Shown piece by piece: positions 1-9,500 of a stretch of DNA of 64,000 bases; the stretch's first letter is position 1; each line of letters starts with the position of its first letter. Source of the stretch: Sinorhizobium meliloti (GTDB lineage: Bacteria; Pseudomonadota; Alphaproteobacteria; Rhizobiales; Rhizobiaceae); assembly GCF_035610345.1 (NCBI RefSeq), contig NZ_CP141213.1, forward strand, positions 1,550,001 through 1,614,000. The letters are read 5' to 3'. The notes beneath the pieces were generated by a model. That model was given only the letters and a program-made list of their open reading frames with translations. It was not told the origin of the DNA and did not search any database. The position numbers and the translations under genes were made by a program.

Positions 1-811
1 CCTCGGCACCGGACAGGTGTAGCAAGGACATATCCGCCCAGGCGATGAAGTGCGGGTTTGCGAAGGCGCTGTCCTCCTCCTGCACCGTCTTGCCGTACAG
101 GAGGCGCGAGCCGTCCAAGCGAACGACCGATCCGCCGGCAGCTTTCAGCACCGCGTCGCCGGCGGCCGTATCCCACTCCATCGTGCGGCCGAACCGCGGA
201 TAGACGTCCGCCTTGCCTTCCGCCAGCAGGCAGAATTTCAGCGACGATCCCACGGAAGCGTAATTCATCACGCCATGGCCGGTGAGGAAGGCCTCGGTCT
301 CGGAACTGTTGTGCGAGCGGCTGGCGACCGCCGTCAGTTCCGCACCCCGCATCCGCACGCGGATCGGCTGCCGGTGCTCGAGTGCCCATGCGGGATCGAG
401 CAGAAGCTTTTCCGCCCTGCCGCCATCGGCGACATAGGCACAGCGCTGCGCGGGTGCATAGACGATGCCGGCAACCGGCACATTGCCCTCGATGAGGGCA
501 ATATTGACGGTGAAGTCGTTGCGGCGATTGATGAATTCCTTCGTGCCGTCGAGCGGATCGACGAGAAAGAACGTGCCGCCGCTAATATCCGGGACGCGGC
601 CCGAGGAAACAGACTCCTCGGCAACCACGGGGATGTGCGGAAACGCCGCCGCAAGTCTCTCGAGAATGATCGCTTCGGCCCGCTCGTCGGCCTCGGTGAC
701 GGGCGATTGATCGTCCTTGTAGCAGACTTGGGGACCGGCGTCGTAGACGTCGAGAATTGCCGCACCCGCATCGAGCGCCATGCGCTCCAGCATTTCGCAA
801 AGGGGCGTCAT
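1..811 (-). CDS. cysQ: 3'(2'),5'-bisphosphate nucleotidase CysQ (C-terminus beyond window)
   Basis: Hydrolyses PAP (and PAPS) to AMP (APS), controlling the activated-sulfate pool. Translating the minus strand from 811 gives an inositol-monophosphatase fold protein: [16 protein letters not shown] at the start, a VAEES motif, then the metal-binding signature [15 protein letters not shown], and later [21 protein letters not shown], all characteristic of CysQ. The gene is open at the left edge, with about 270 codons visible, close to full length. Its ATG overlaps the stop of cysNC by 4 nt (ATGA), and GGAG lies just upstream, so it is translationally coupled as the last gene of a cysD-cysNC-cysQ operon. 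A generic inositol monophosphatase is the alternative, but the neighbours favour PAP phosphatase. Confidence 0.93.
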   Translation of the reverse strand, partial: MTPLCEMLERMALDAGAAILDVYDAGPQVCYKDDQSPVTEADERAEAIILERLAAAFPHIPVVAEESVSSGRVPDISGGTFFLVDPLDGTKEFINRRNDFTVNIALIEGNVPVAGIVYAPAQRCAYVADGGRAEKLLLDPAWALEHRQPIRVRMRGAELTAVASRSHNSSETEAFLTGHGVMNYASVGSSLKFCLLAEGKADVYPRFGRTMEWDTAAGDAVLKAAGGSVVRLDGSRLLYGKTVQEEDSAFANPHFIAWADMSLLHLSGAE

Positions 812-2709
812 TTCTCCTCCATCCTGCGGTCAAGGAATTCCTCGATCGCGAGCGCCAGGTCGGTCGGTTCGTGGCCGACGGTGCGTATATGGAGTTCCGG
901 ATTTTCCGGGGCCTCATAGGGCGAGGATACGCCAGTGAAGTTCGCGATCTGGCCGGCGAGGGCCTTCTCGTAGAGCCCCTTCGGATCGCGGCGCGCACAC
1001 TCGTCGAGCGGCGTGTCGACGAAGATCTCGATGAACTCGCCCTCCTCCATCAATTCCCGCGCCATGCGCCGTTCGTCGCGGAACGGCGAGATGAAGGAGA
1101 CGAGAACGATCAGACCGGCATCGGCCATGAGCTTGGCCACCTCCGCCACGCGGCGGATGTTCTCTACCCGGTCCTCCTCGGTAAAGCCGAGGTCTCGGTT
1201 GAGGCCGTGACGTACATTGTCGCCGTCGAGCAGGTAGGTGTGCTTGCCCTGGGCGTGGAGGATCCTGTCGAGCTCGTTCGCGATGGTCGATTTTCCGGAG
1301 CCGGAAAGCCCGGTGAACCAGAGAACGGCAGGGAGCTGATTTTTCATGGCGCTGCGCGCGCTCTTGTTCACCTCGAGCGCATGCCAGTGGACGTTGTCTG
1401 CGCGCCGGAGCGGAAAATCGATCAACCCAGCACCGACCGTGGCATTCGTCACCCGGTCGACGATGATGAAATTGCCCGTCGCCCGGTTGTCCTTGTAAGC
1501 GTCGAAGGCGATCGGAGCCTGTGTCGAGATGTTGCAGACACCGACTTCATTCATCTGCAGCGACTTCGCCGCCTCACGGATGAAGCTGTTGATGTTGACC
1601 TGGTGCTTGAGCGTGGTGACCGTCGCGCTGACGCTGTCGGTCTCCGTGCGCAGGATGTAGCTTCGTCCCGGCATCATCGGGTTCGCATCGAACCAGATCA
1701 CATGCGCCTGGAACTGGTCCGCCACGAAGGGCCGGGCACCGGGGGCGACGAGCATATTGCCGCGGGACGCATCCACCTCGTCAGAGAGAACCAGCGTCAC
1801 CGCTTCGCCTTCCCCTGCCGTCGCAAGCTCCCCGTCGTAGGTCACGATCGCCTTGACCGATGTGCGCTGCCCCGTCTTCGCGACGACGACCGGATCGCCC
1901 ACGGAAATCCTCCCGCAGGAGATCTGCCCGGCATAGCCGCGAAAATCCGCGTTCGGCCGCATGACCATTTGAACCGGGAAGCGGAAAGGCTTTGCCTGGT
2001 CCGTTGGCTCGAGTTCTACCGTTTCCAGATATTCGAGCAGCGCCGCCCCTCTGTACCAGGGCGTATTGGCCGAAGCCGAGATGACGTTGTCGCCGTCGCG
2101 CGCCGAGATCGGGATCGGCCGTATGCTGGCAAAACCGAGCTCTTTGGCGAAAGCCATGTAGTCCGCGACGATTTCCTCGTACACCTGCTGTTGAAAATCG
2201 ACGAGATCGATCTTGTTGACGGCCAGCACGACATGGCGGATGCCGAGCAGCGAAGCGATATAGGAATGGCGCCGGGTCTGCTGGAGAATGCCCTGCCGGC
2301 TGTCGATGAGGATGATGGCGAGATCCGCCGTCGAAGCTCCGGTCACCATGTTGCGCGTATATTCCTCGTGGCCGGGCGTATCGGCGACGATGAACTTGCG
2401 TTTGGACGTGGCAAAATAGCGATAGGCCACGTCGATGGTGATGCCCTGCTCGCGCTCGGCCTCAAGCCCGTCGAGAAGCAAGGCGAGATCGATTTCCTTG
2501 CCGTTGGCGGCGCCGGGAGAGCCGACGCGCCCGAGGTTCGCGAGCTGGTCCTCGAAGACCAGCTTCGCATCGTAAAGCAGCCGCCCGATCAGGGTCGATT
2601 TGCCGTCGTCGACCGAACCGCAAGTGATGAATCTGAGGATCGACTTGTTGTCGTGCTCGGCCAGATGCGCTTCAATGTCATGCGGCGGTATGGATTGAAC
2701 ATACGACAT
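808..2709 (-). CDS. cysN/cysC (nodQ): Bifunctional sulfate adenylyltransferase large subunit / APS kinase (CysNC, NodQ type)
   Basis: 633 aa. The N-terminal two thirds is an EF-Tu-like GTPase, CysN, with P-loop GSVDDGKS at residues 31-38, G3 [12 protein letters not shown] near 110 and G4 NKIDLVD. It couples GTP hydrolysis to ATP sulfurylase. The last ~180 residues are an APS kinase, with P-loop GLSGSGKS near 468 and the FISPFRDER motif, making PAPS. This fused form is the one called NodQ in rhizobia, where it supplies PAPS for sulfation of Nod factor and surface polysaccharide. Plain assimilatory CysN lacks the kinase domain. The start at 2709 overlaps the cysD stop (2709-2711) by one base. 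No sulfotransferase gene is visible nearby. Confidence 0.95.
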   Translation of the reverse strand: MSYVQSIPPHDIEAHLAEHDNKSILRFITCGSVDDGKSTLIGRLLYDAKLVFEDQLANLGRVGSPGAANGKEIDLALLLDGLEAEREQGITIDVAYRYFATSKRKFIVADTPGHEEYTRNMVTGASTADLAIILIDSRQGILQQTRRHSYIASLLGIRHVVLAVNKIDLVDFQQQVYEEIVADYMAFAKELGFASIRPIPISARDGDNVISASANTPWYRGAALLEYLETVELEPTDQAKPFRFPVQMVMRPNADFRGYAGQISCGRISVGDPVVVAKTGQRTSVKAIVTYDGELATAGEGEAVTLVLSDEVDASRGNMLVAPGARPFVADQFQAHVIWFDANPMMPGRSYILRTETDSVSATVTTLKHQVNINSFIREAAKSLQMNEVGVCNISTQAPIAFDAYKDNRATGNFIIVDRVTNATVGAGLIDFPLRRADNVHWHALEVNKSARSAMKNQLPAVLWFTGLSGSGKSTIANELDRILHAQGKHTYLLDGDNVRHGLNRDLGFTEEDRVENIRRVAEVAKLMADAGLIVLVSFISPFRDERRMARELMEEGEFIEIFVDTPLDECARRDPKGLYEKALAGQIANFTGVSSPYEAPENPELHIRTVGHEPTDLALAIEEFLDRRMEEK

Positions 2710-3608
2710 CAGAAGTAGCCCTCCCGCTTCTTTTTCTCCATCGCCCCGACTTCATCCGTGTCGATCAGTCGGCTCTGCCGTTCGGACGTGCGCACCGTCA
2801 GCATTTCCCGCAATATCTCGGGAACAGTGACGGCGTCGGACTCGACCGCCCCGGTCAGCGGATAGCAGCCAAGCGTGCGGAAACGCACCAGCTGTCGGGT
2901 AACCTCCTCTTCGGGCTGGATGGGCATGCGGTCGTCGTCGACCATGATCAGCATGCCGTCTCGTTTGACAACCGGGCGCCTGGCCGCGAAATAAAGCGGC
3001 ACGATCGGAATTTCTTCGCGCAGGATGTACTGCCAGATATCGAATTCGGTCCAGTTGGAGAGCGGGAAAACCCGCATCGTCTCGCCTTGCCCGACCCGCG
3101 TATTGTAGGTCTTCCACATCTCGGGCCGCTGGCGCTGGGGATCCCAGCCGTGCTGTGCGCTGCGGATCGAGAAGATGCGTTCCTTGGCCCGCGACTTCTC
3201 TTCGTCGCGCCGCGCGCCCGCGAGCGCCGCGTCGAAACCGTATTTCTCGAGCGCCTGCCGGAGCCCCATCGTCTTCATGACATGGGTGTGCACGTTGGAG
3301 CCGTGGGTAAAAGGGCCTATGCCCTGATCTATCCCGTCCTGATTGACGTGAACGAGGAGATCGAAGCCGAGCTCTCGCGCCATCCGGTCGCGAAACTCGA
3401 TCATTTCCCGGAACTTCCATTTGGTATCTACATGCAGGAATGGAAATGGCGGCTTGGCGGGGTAGAACGCCTTCATCGCCAGGTGCAGCAATACCGAGGA
3501 GTCCTTGCCGATCGAGTAAAGCGCGACCGGGTTTGAGAATGTTGCAACAACTTCTCGAATGACATGGATCGCTTCGGCTTCGAGCCGCCGAAGATGGGGA
3601 AGAGACAT
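2709..3608 (-). CDS. cysD (nodP): Sulfate adenylyltransferase small subunit CysD (NodP type)
   Basis: 299 aa, normal length for CysD/NodP. It forms APS from ATP and sulfate together with CysN. The PP-loop is seen as [12 protein letters not shown] at residues 32-43, followed by [15 protein letters not shown] and [14 protein letters not shown], both conserved in ATP sulfurylase small subunits. The C-terminus, KKKREGYF, is the usual family ending. The ATG at 3608 is preceded by AGAGGG. This is the first gene of the cysD-cysNC-cysQ operon and has an unusually A+T-rich leader of about 200 bp upstream. Confidence 0.95.
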   Translation of the reverse strand: MSLPHLRRLEAEAIHVIREVVATFSNPVALYSIGKDSSVLLHLAMKAFYPAKPPFPFLHVDTKWKFREMIEFRDRMARELGFDLLVHVNQDGIDQGIGPFTHGSNVHTHVMKTMGLRQALEKYGFDAALAGARRDEEKSRAKERIFSIRSAQHGWDPQRQRPEMWKTYNTRVGQGETMRVFPLSNWTEFDIWQYILREEIPIVPLYFAARRPVVKRDGMLIMVDDDRMPIQPEEEVTRQLVRFRTLGCYPLTGAVESDAVTVPEILREMLTVRTSERQSRLIDTDEVGAMEKKKREGYF

Positions 3609-3735
3609 ATCGCAATCCCTCTGATTTTAAATAATAAAAATGGCATGCAAATAAAAAAGTAGCCGCCTGCGAAATGTTGCAGACGCAATCAAATAATCGT
3701 GCAGCAGTTAAATGTGATCCCGCCGACTGGTGCGC

Positions 3736-3764
3736 ATTTAAGCGCTATATCGGCAATATTTCAA
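3736..3764 (-). promoter_or_regulatory. Candidate sigma70-type promoter for cysD-cysNC-cysQ
   Basis: The 207-bp gap 3609-3815 between the ROK gene and cysD is conspicuously A+T-rich. On the minus strand it holds TTGAAA (3764-3759), 17 bp, then TTAAAT (3741-3736), a plausible -35/-10 pair about 128 nt upstream of the cysD ATG. The rest of the gap contains A/T runs near 3630-3660 but no gene that I can see. Motif match only, no experimental support. Confidence 0.4.
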
Positions 3765-3815
3765 GTAAGAATAACAATCCTTATTTCCGCGAGCGATTCG
3801 GCGCCCCGGCAGCGC

Positions 3816-5045
3816 TCAGGGCAACCCCACGGCCCGCGTCTTCAGGATCGCCGAGAACCGCGGATCGAAGGTCCGACTGATCGGCTCGGCCGCGGCACCG
3901 ATCGCAACCGCCCACGGGTCCGTGAAACCCAGTTGCAGCCGCGGCGCGCTGCGTTGCCTCCGCTCGGCGATCGATGGCAGCAGCGGGTGGAGAGCGTCCA
4001 TGAGAAGGCGGGCGAGCCCGGACGGCATGCCGCCGCACAGAATGATCGTCTGCGGATCGAAAACCGTTTCGAGCAACTGGATCGTCGCCCGCAATTCGAA
4101 CGCCGCGTCTGCGATCCAGGCAGCTACGCGACGATCCTTCGAACAAGCAATGGCGTCGATGCGACCGTAGAGATCGCCATCGGCGGGATCGATCTCGAGA
4201 ATCTTGCACAGCGAGGCGATCGATATGCGATGCTCCAGCGGTGCCCTCCCGTCGTCGGCGCCGCCACGCGGCCTGCTCAGAATCATGCCGATCTCGCCGG
4301 CATTGCCATGCGAGCCGCGATAGAGTTCGCCATTGAGGATCAGCCCCGCTCCAAGCCCGTAACCGAGATAGACGCAGAGGGCGTGGTCCACTCCATGGGC
4401 AGCGCCGACCATCTTTTCCGCGGTCGCGGCCGCCGCCGCGTCGTTCTGGAGGCGCACGTCGAGACCGGTCCCCGCCGAGAGCCTTTCAAGCAAGGGAAAG
4501 CTTTGCCAGGCAGCCATCATCCAGGGATCGTCGGCCTCGGCGTCGACGCCGAACGGGCCGGGCATAGCAACACCCAGACCAACGAGACGGTCCCTGGATT
4601 GCGGTGCGATGGCCGAAAGTTCCTGCCGTGTTTCGTCGATCAACGTCAGTATGGCCCCGACACCCGTCTCAGGACCGCCGGCTGGCAGGATTACCTCGTT
4701 GCGGGCGAGGACTGTGCCGACCAGGTCCACGGCGACCGTGCGCGTCACGTGGCGGTCGATCTGAAGACCGATGGCAAAAGCGCCCTCCGGCACCAGCCGA
4801 TAGGGCGTCGATGGCTGCCCCCGCCCCTTGCGCACCGCGGCAAGCGACGCCACGAGCCCGTCGTTCTCGAGCTCCTCGATGATGTTGGAAACGGCCTGCT
4901 TGGTGAGTGCGGTCGCACGCGCCAGGTCGGCCCGCGACAAGTGCCCGTTCAGCCGCAGAGCGTCAATCATGACGCGGCGGTTGTGTGCGCTCGCGCCTTC
5001 CTGATTGGTGCCGCTCTTCGCCCGGATCGGGCGGATCTCGTTCAT
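3816..5045 (-). CDS. ROK-family transcriptional repressor
   Basis: 409 aa from the ATG at 5045. An ATG 21 nt further upstream is possible, but AAGAGGA sits correctly before MNEIRPIR. The N-terminal winged helix-turn-helix (LSRADLARATALTKQAVSNIIEEL, split around residues 40-65) is followed by a ROK sugar-kinase-like fold: GLGVAMPGPFG, a VYLGYGLGAGLILNG segment, and the GNAGEIGMI motif. The Cys cluster of zinc-binding ROK proteins is not evident. It is divergent from the sugar ABC operon starting at 5269, and a perfect inverted repeat lies between them, so it very probably represses that operon in response to the imported sugar or its phosphate. Confidence 0.9.
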   Translation of the reverse strand: MNEIRPIRAKSGTNQEGASAHNRRVMIDALRLNGHLSRADLARATALTKQAVSNIIEELENDGLVASLAAVRKGRGQPSTPYRLVPEGAFAIGLQIDRHVTRTVAVDLVGTVLARNEVILPAGGPETGVGAILTLIDETRQELSAIAPQSRDRLVGLGVAMPGPFGVDAEADDPWMMAAWQSFPLLERLSAGTGLDVRLQNDAAAAATAEKMVGAAHGVDHALCVYLGYGLGAGLILNGELYRGSHGNAGEIGMILSRPRGGADDGRAPLEHRISIASLCKILEIDPADGDLYGRIDAIACSKDRRVAAWIADAAFELRATIQLLETVFDPQTIILCGGMPSGLARLLMDALHPLLPSIAERRQRSAPRLQLGFTDPWAVAIGAAAEPISRTFDPRFSAILKTRAVGLP

Positions 5046-5084
5046 GAACAAATCCTCTTGACACATCTGGACTATTGAACAAGA

Positions 5085-5109
5085 AATAAGTCAAGACAAT
5101 TGACTTATT
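5085..5109. promoter_or_regulatory. Perfect 10-bp inverted repeat, probable ROK operator
   Basis: The arms AATAAGTCAA (5085-5094) and TTGACTTATT (5100-5109) are exact reverse complements separated by GACAA. The site lies 40 nt upstream of the ROK start and 160 nt upstream of the divergent solute-binding protein gene. A TTGACA at 5058-5063 is also present. A+T-rich palindromes like this are typical operators of NagC/Mlc-type ROK repressors, so a role in controlling both directions is likely but inferred. Confidence 0.6.
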
Positions 5110-5268
5110 AAGAGGTCGAAGAACCTCGGGGAACGAAAGCGGCCCGAAATGCCCGCGAACGCTCCGGTTTGATTTGTCGATGGCGGCCGCGGAGAAGCGG
5201 CGGAATTCCTGTTCGGCGCGCGGCAGGCGCGCAGCGAAGACTGCAACGGTCAGCTACTGGAGGCGACA

Positions 5269-6507
5269 ATGTTGAAATCCACCCGCAACGCTTTGATCGG
5301 CGCGACCCTCATCGGGGCTGGCTTCACCGGCCATGCCCAGGCCGAGACGACGCTGAACGCGCTGTTCATGGCACAGGCCGCTTATAGCGAGGCCGATGTC
5401 CGCGCCATGACGGAGGCTTTCGCCAAGGCCAACCCGGACATCAAGGTCAATCTCGAATTCGTTCCCTATGAGGGACTGCACGACAAGACGGTGCTCGCCC
5501 AGGGTTCCGGCGGCGGCTATGACGTCGTCCTCTTCGACGTGATCTGGCCTGCCGAATACGCGACCAACAACGTCCTCCTCGACGTTACGGACCGCGTCAC
5601 GGACGAGATGAACAAAGGCGTCCTGCCGGGAGCATGGACGACCGTGGAATATGACGGCAAACGCTACGGAATGCCGTGGATCCTCGACACGAAGTATCTC
5701 TTCTACAACAAGGAAATCCTTGACAAAGCCGGTATCAAGGAACCGCCGAAGACCTGGGAGGAACTTGCCGAGCAAGCCAAGGCGATCAAGGACAAGGGGT
5801 TGCTCGAAAGCCCGATCGCCTGGAGCTGGTCTCAGGCGGAAGCGGCGATCTGCGACTACACGACGCTGGTCAGCGCCTATGGCGGCAAATTCCTCGACGG
5901 CGGCAAGCCGGCCTTCACCACCGGCGGCGGGCTCGATGCGCTGAACTACATGGTAACGAGCTACACGTCGGGGCTCACCAACCCGAACTCGAAGGAATTC
6001 CTCGAGGAGGATGTACGGAAGGTCTTCCAGAACGGCGAAGCCGCCTTCGCGCTCAACTGGACCTACATGTACAATCTCGCCAACGATCCCAAAGAGAGCA
6101 AGGTGGCCGGCAAGGTGGGCGTCGTTCCGGCCCCGGGCGCTGCCGGCAAGAGCGAGGTTTCGGCGGTCAACGGCTCCATGGGGCTCGGCATCACCGCGAC
6201 CAGCAAGCACCCCGAAGAAGCCTGGAAATACATCGTCCATATGACCTCGCAGGAGACGCAGAACGACTATGCCAAGCTGAGCCTTCCGATCTGGGCCTCT
6301 TCCTATGAGGACCCCGAAGTGACGAAGGGCCAGGAGGAACTGATCGCTGCCGCCAAGCGCGGACTTGCCGCCATGTATCCGCGCCCGACGACGCCAAAAT
6401 ATCAGGAGCTTTCGACCGCCCTGCAGCAGGCGATCCAGGAAGCACTGCTCGGCCAGTCTTCTGCGGAAGATGCCCTGAAGAGTGCCGCCGAGAACAGCGG
6501 TCTCTGA
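5269..6507 (+). CDS. Sugar ABC transporter periplasmic binding protein (family 1, MalE-like)
   Basis: 412 aa. The Sec signal peptide is about 25 residues (MLKSTRNALIGATLIGAGFT, then GHAQA cleavage site). The mature protein begins ETTLNALFMAQAAYS. Family-1 solute-binding features include DVVLFDVIWPAEYATNN, the YGMPWILDTKYLFYNKEIL segment, and AVNGSMGLGITATSKHPEEAW near the C-terminus. RBS GGAGG precedes the ATG. It is the first gene of a binding protein, two permeases, SIS, PfkB and ATPase operon. A RIME palindrome separates it from the permeases, perhaps allowing higher expression of the binding protein. Confidence 0.9.
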   Translation: MLKSTRNALIGATLIGAGFTGHAQAETTLNALFMAQAAYSEADVRAMTEAFAKANPDIKVNLEFVPYEGLHDKTVLAQGSGGGYDVVLFDVIWPAEYATNNVLLDVTDRVTDEMNKGVLPGAWTTVEYDGKRYGMPWILDTKYLFYNKEILDKAGIKEPPKTWEELAEQAKAIKDKGLLESPIAWSWSQAEAAICDYTTLVSAYGGKFLDGGKPAFTTGGGLDALNYMVTSYTSGLTNPNSKEFLEEDVRKVFQNGEAAFALNWTYMYNLANDPKESKVAGKVGVVPAPGAAGKSEVSAVNGSMGLGITATSKHPEEAWKYIVHMTSQETQNDYAKLSLPIWASSYEDPEVTKGQEELIAAAKRGLAAMYPRPTTPKYQELSTALQQAIQEALLGQSSAEDALKSAAENSGL

Positions 6508-6590
6508 TGACGGCTCGATCGGTCGCGGACGCGTTCGCCGTCCGGGCCGGCGCCCCAGCGCGCGGTCGGTGCGGCGACGGCGTTTCCTCG

Positions 6591-6701
6591 TCATTCCTGT
6601 GCTTGTCACAGCGATCCTTCGGCGCCGCGTCTGCGGCGCTGAAGGAGCTTTCAGCCCAGGAACCTGGGCTGGCTGGTTTCCTGTGACAGGCACAGGAATG
6701 A
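6591..6701. repeat. RIME-type intergenic palindromic element, copy A
   Basis: A 111-bp element fills most of the 244-bp gap between the binding protein and first permease genes. The outer inverted repeats are 6591-6611 and 6681-6701, matching at 20 of 21 positions around the core CCTGTGC..GTCACAG. Inside are two further hairpins, one around 6618-6645 (CTTCGGCGCC against GGCGCTGAAG) and one around 6652-6672 (CAGCCCAGG against CCTGGGCTG). The architecture and sequence match the rhizobial intergenic mosaic elements (RIME) known from Sinorhizobium. Related copies occur in this window at 26171 and 38646, with a fragment at 51065. It could stabilise the upstream mRNA or attenuate read-through. Confidence 0.8.
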
Positions 6702-6751
6702 GGGTCCTGATTGCGTATTGCCGGTAGCTACCGAAGAAGAGGTTTCAATTC

Positions 6752-7633
6752 ATGACCGGCACCTGGATTTCGACCCGCGCTTGGCTTCTGATGTTGCCGC
6801 TCCTCGTGGTGATGACCGCCGTCATCGGCTGGCCGCTCGTCGACACCGTTCGGCTCTCCTTCACAGATGCGAAGCTCGTCGGCACCGAGGGCGGTTTCAT
6901 AGGACCGGCGAACTACATCAAAATGCTGACCGGATCGAACTTTCAGCGGGCACTCGTCACCACGACCTGGTTCGCAGTCATTTCGGTTGCCGCAGAAATG
7001 GTGCTCGGCGTCCTTGCCGCGCTCCTTCTCAACCAGCAATTCCGCGGGCGAACGGCGCTTCGTGCATTGATGATCCTGCCGTGGGCACTGCCGACGGTGG
7101 TCAACGCGACCCTCTGGCGGCTCATTTACAATCCGGAGTATGGCGCGCTCAATGCCGCGCTGACGCAGCTCGGCCTCCTCGACAGCTATCGCTCCTGGCT
7201 CGGCGAGCCGGGAACGGCGCTCGCCGCGCTGATCGTCGCGGATTGCTGGAAGAACTTTCCGCTGGTGGCGCTGATCGCACTCGCCGCGCTCCAGGCCGTG
7301 CCGCGCGACATCACCGCTGCATCGCTCGTCGATGGGGCCGGTCCGTTCAACCGTTTCCGCTTCGTCATCATGCCCTATCTCGCCGGCCCGCTGCTGGTGG
7401 CGCTGGTGCTGCGAACCATCGAGGCCTTCAAGGTCTTCGACATCATCTGGGTGATGACGCGCGGCGGACCGGCAAACAGCACGCGCACGCTCTCGATCCT
7501 CGTCTATCAGGAAGCGTTTTCCTTCCAACGCGCCGGCTCCGGCGCGTCGCTTGCACTCATCGTCACCCTGCTCGTGACAATTCTTGCCGCCGCCTATGCG
7601 GCGCTCCTCCGAAAGGCCGCCGGAGCTTCGTGA
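6752..7633 (+). CDS. Sugar ABC transporter permease (MalF-like)
   Basis: 293 aa inner-membrane protein with about six hydrophobic segments, starting with WLLMLPLLVVMTAVIGWPLV. The EAA loop, which contacts the ATPase, reads AASLVDGAGPFNRFRFVIMP (around residues 189-208). The motif GGPANSTRTLSILVY near the C-terminus is typical of MalF-type permeases. The stop TGA at 7631-7633 overlaps the ATG of the next permease by one base. It works with the permease at 7633 and the ATPase at 10435. Confidence 0.92.
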   Translation: MTGTWISTRAWLLMLPLLVVMTAVIGWPLVDTVRLSFTDAKLVGTEGGFIGPANYIKMLTGSNFQRALVTTTWFAVISVAAEMVLGVLAALLLNQQFRGRTALRALMILPWALPTVVNATLWRLIYNPEYGALNAALTQLGLLDSYRSWLGEPGTALAALIVADCWKNFPLVALIALAALQAVPRDITAASLVDGAGPFNRFRFVIMPYLAGPLLVALVLRTIEAFKVFDIIWVMTRGGPANSTRTLSILVYQEAFSFQRAGSGASLALIVTLLVTILAAAYAALLRKAAGAS

Positions 7634-8478
7634 TGGAACGCCAAAGCCCCCTCTTTTCCCTCTTCATTCATGCGAGTGCCCTGCTTCTGGCCGTGGTCAT
7701 CCTCGCGCCGGTCGCCTGGCTGTTGATCATGAGCATTTCGCCTGCCGCGGACCTCAGTGCCAAGCCGCTGGCCTGGTGGCCGAGCGACATCGACCTCTCG
7801 CGGTACCGCACGCTGTTGTCGGCTGTCGAAAACAGTGCCGGTGCGGCCTTCATCGCCTCGCTCCTGAACAGCCTCAAGGTCGCTGGAATGGCGACGCTCG
7901 CCGCTGTGGCCGTTGCCGTTCCGGCCGCCTGGGCCGTGTCGCGCACGCCGGCCGTCGCCTGGTCGCTCTATGCCGTAATCGCCACCTATATGCTGCCGCC
8001 TGTCGCCCTTGCCGTGCCACTCTATATGGGTCTTGCCTATTTCGGCCTGCTCAATTCCGTCTTCGGCCTGGCGCTCGTCTACCTCACAATTCTCGCCCCT
8101 TTCACGACCTGGCTCCTGAAATCGGGCTTCGATTCCATACCGCGGGAGATCGAGAGCGCGGCGATGATCGACGGCGCGCGGCTGGACCAGATCCTGAGGC
8201 TCCTGACGCTGCCGCTTGCCGCCCCTGTCATGGCGACCTCTGCGCTCTTCGCCTTCCTGCTCGCCTGGGACGAATTCTTCTACGCGCTGCTCTTCACTTC
8301 CGACCAGCGCGCCAAGACCCTCACGGTCGCCATCGCCGACCTCGCCGGCGGCCGTGTTTCGGATTACGGGCTGATCGCAACCGCCGGGGTCCTTGCCGCC
8401 CTGCCTCCGGTGTTGATCGGCCTTATCATGCAAAGAGCCCTGATTTCCGGGCTCACCAGCGGCGGCGTCAAGGGATGA
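7633..8478 (+). CDS. Sugar ABC transporter permease (MalG-like)
   Basis: 281 aa from the ATG at 7633, which overlaps the upstream TGA. The first membrane segment (LLLAVVILAPVAWLLIMSIS) is followed by about five more. The EAA loop ESAAMIDGARLDQILRLLTL and the family ending RALISGLTSGGVKG identify a MalG/AraQ-type permease. It is the partner of the MalF-like permease just upstream. The overlap with the SIS gene (ATG at 8475) shows tight operon packing. Confidence 0.92.
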   Translation: MERQSPLFSLFIHASALLLAVVILAPVAWLLIMSISPAADLSAKPLAWWPSDIDLSRYRTLLSAVENSAGAAFIASLLNSLKVAGMATLAAVAVAVPAAWAVSRTPAVAWSLYAVIATYMLPPVALAVPLYMGLAYFGLLNSVFGLALVYLTILAPFTTWLLKSGFDSIPREIESAAMIDGARLDQILRLLTLPLAAPVMATSALFAFLLAWDEFFYALLFTSDQRAKTLTVAIADLAGGRVSDYGLIATAGVLAALPPVLIGLIMQRALISGLTSGGVKG

Positions 8479-9500
8479 CCATGAGCATATCGAAGGACCG
8501 CCCGGCAGGGCTCATTGCAATCGACCGGGAGATGGCGCGCCAGCATGCCGACGCGATCGCTTCCTACGAGGGAGCGACGGCCACAGCGCAGCGGATCGCC
8601 GCATCGCTGAAAGCGACGGGCCGACTCCTGCTTCTCGGCATGGGCGGTTCGCATGCCGTCGGCCGCGCCGTCGAACCGCTCTATCGCGCCCTTGGCATCG
8701 AGGCGGTCGCCGTCCCGCTTTCCGAACAGCTCGGCGAGCCGCTATCGATCGAAGGCAAGACCGTTCTCGTCACTTCGCAATCGGGCGAAAGCGCGGAAGT
8801 GCTGCGCTGGTTCCGCGAAACGGACGGGGGCACAAGCGAGACATTCGGGCTGACGCTCGAAGAGGACGCCTTCCTGGCCAAGGCCGTGCCTTCGCTCGTC
8901 GGATCAGGCGGGACGGAGCGGGCCTTTGCGGCCACGCGCAGCCTGACGGTGACCTTTGCGCTGCACCTGGCGGTCCTCGCCGCCCTCGGCGCCGACCCGG
9001 CCGACGCACTTCACGCCCTTACGGATCCCGAGGCGCCGGCAATCGACGGCGCGCTCGCGATGCTCGCCGATGTCGGCGCGATCGTCACCTCCGGCCGCAA
9101 ACTGCAGGGTCTCGCCGAAGCGATCGCCCTTGGGCTTACGGAACTCTCACGTCTGCCCTGTTTTTCGCTCGAAGGCGGGCAGTTGCGCCACGGACCGATG
9201 GAAATGCTGGGGCCTCCTGTCGGCGTCGTCCTCTTCCGCGCCGCCGATCCGACCGCCAAGCTCGTCGGAGCCATGGCAACCTCGGCAGCCGAAGCCGGCT
9301 CGCCGGTTATCGTCTTCGACGCATCGGGCGAGCCTCCGGCCGCGGGTGCCACGACAATCCCCTTCAAGCCGGCGGCCGGCATGGCCGCGATCCTCGCCAT
9401 GCTTCCGGTCGCGCAATCCCTGATGATCGCCTTTGCCGACGCCCACGTCGAAAACGCCGGGACGCCGGTGCGATCCACCAAGGTCACCCGGAGCGAATGA
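8475..9500 (+). CDS. SIS-domain sugar isomerase/deaminase/deglycase (GlmS/AgaS/FrlB-like)
   Basis: 341 aa with two SIS domains. The first contains GMGGSHAVGRA near residue 57 and TSQSGESAEVLRW near 98. The second contains TSGRKLQGLAEAIALG and the active-site-like EGGQLRHGP. SIS proteins of this class act on phosphorylated amino sugars or on fructosamine 6-phosphates. The next gene is a PfkB kinase and the preceding genes are a sugar ABC transporter, the same set as the fructosamine operon frlBONMD. A deglycase acting on a kinase product is therefore a good hypothesis, with amino-sugar isomerase as the alternative. Start ATG at 8475 (MTM); the ATG at 8481 is also possible. Confidence 0.82.
   Translation: MTMSISKDRPAGLIAIDREMARQHADAIASYEGATATAQRIAASLKATGRLLLLGMGGSHAVGRAVEPLYRALGIEAVAVPLSEQLGEPLSIEGKTVLVTSQSGESAEVLRWFRETDGGTSETFGLTLEEDAFLAKAVPSLVGSGGTERAFAATRSLTVTFALHLAVLAALGADPADALHALTDPEAPAIDGALAMLADVGAIVTSGRKLQGLAEAIALGLTELSRLPCFSLEGGQLRHGPMEMLGPPVGVVLFRAADPTAKLVGAMATSAAEAGSPVIVFDASGEPPAAGATTIPFKPAAGMAAILAMLPVAQSLMIAFADAHVENAGTPVRSTKVTRSE

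Noticed and set aside
757..2718. 653-codon open frame on the plus strand opposite cysNC
   Set aside because: Translation has no recognisable domain and is fully antisense to a gene with clear CysN and APS kinase motifs; long shadow frames are common in GC-rich rhizobial DNA.
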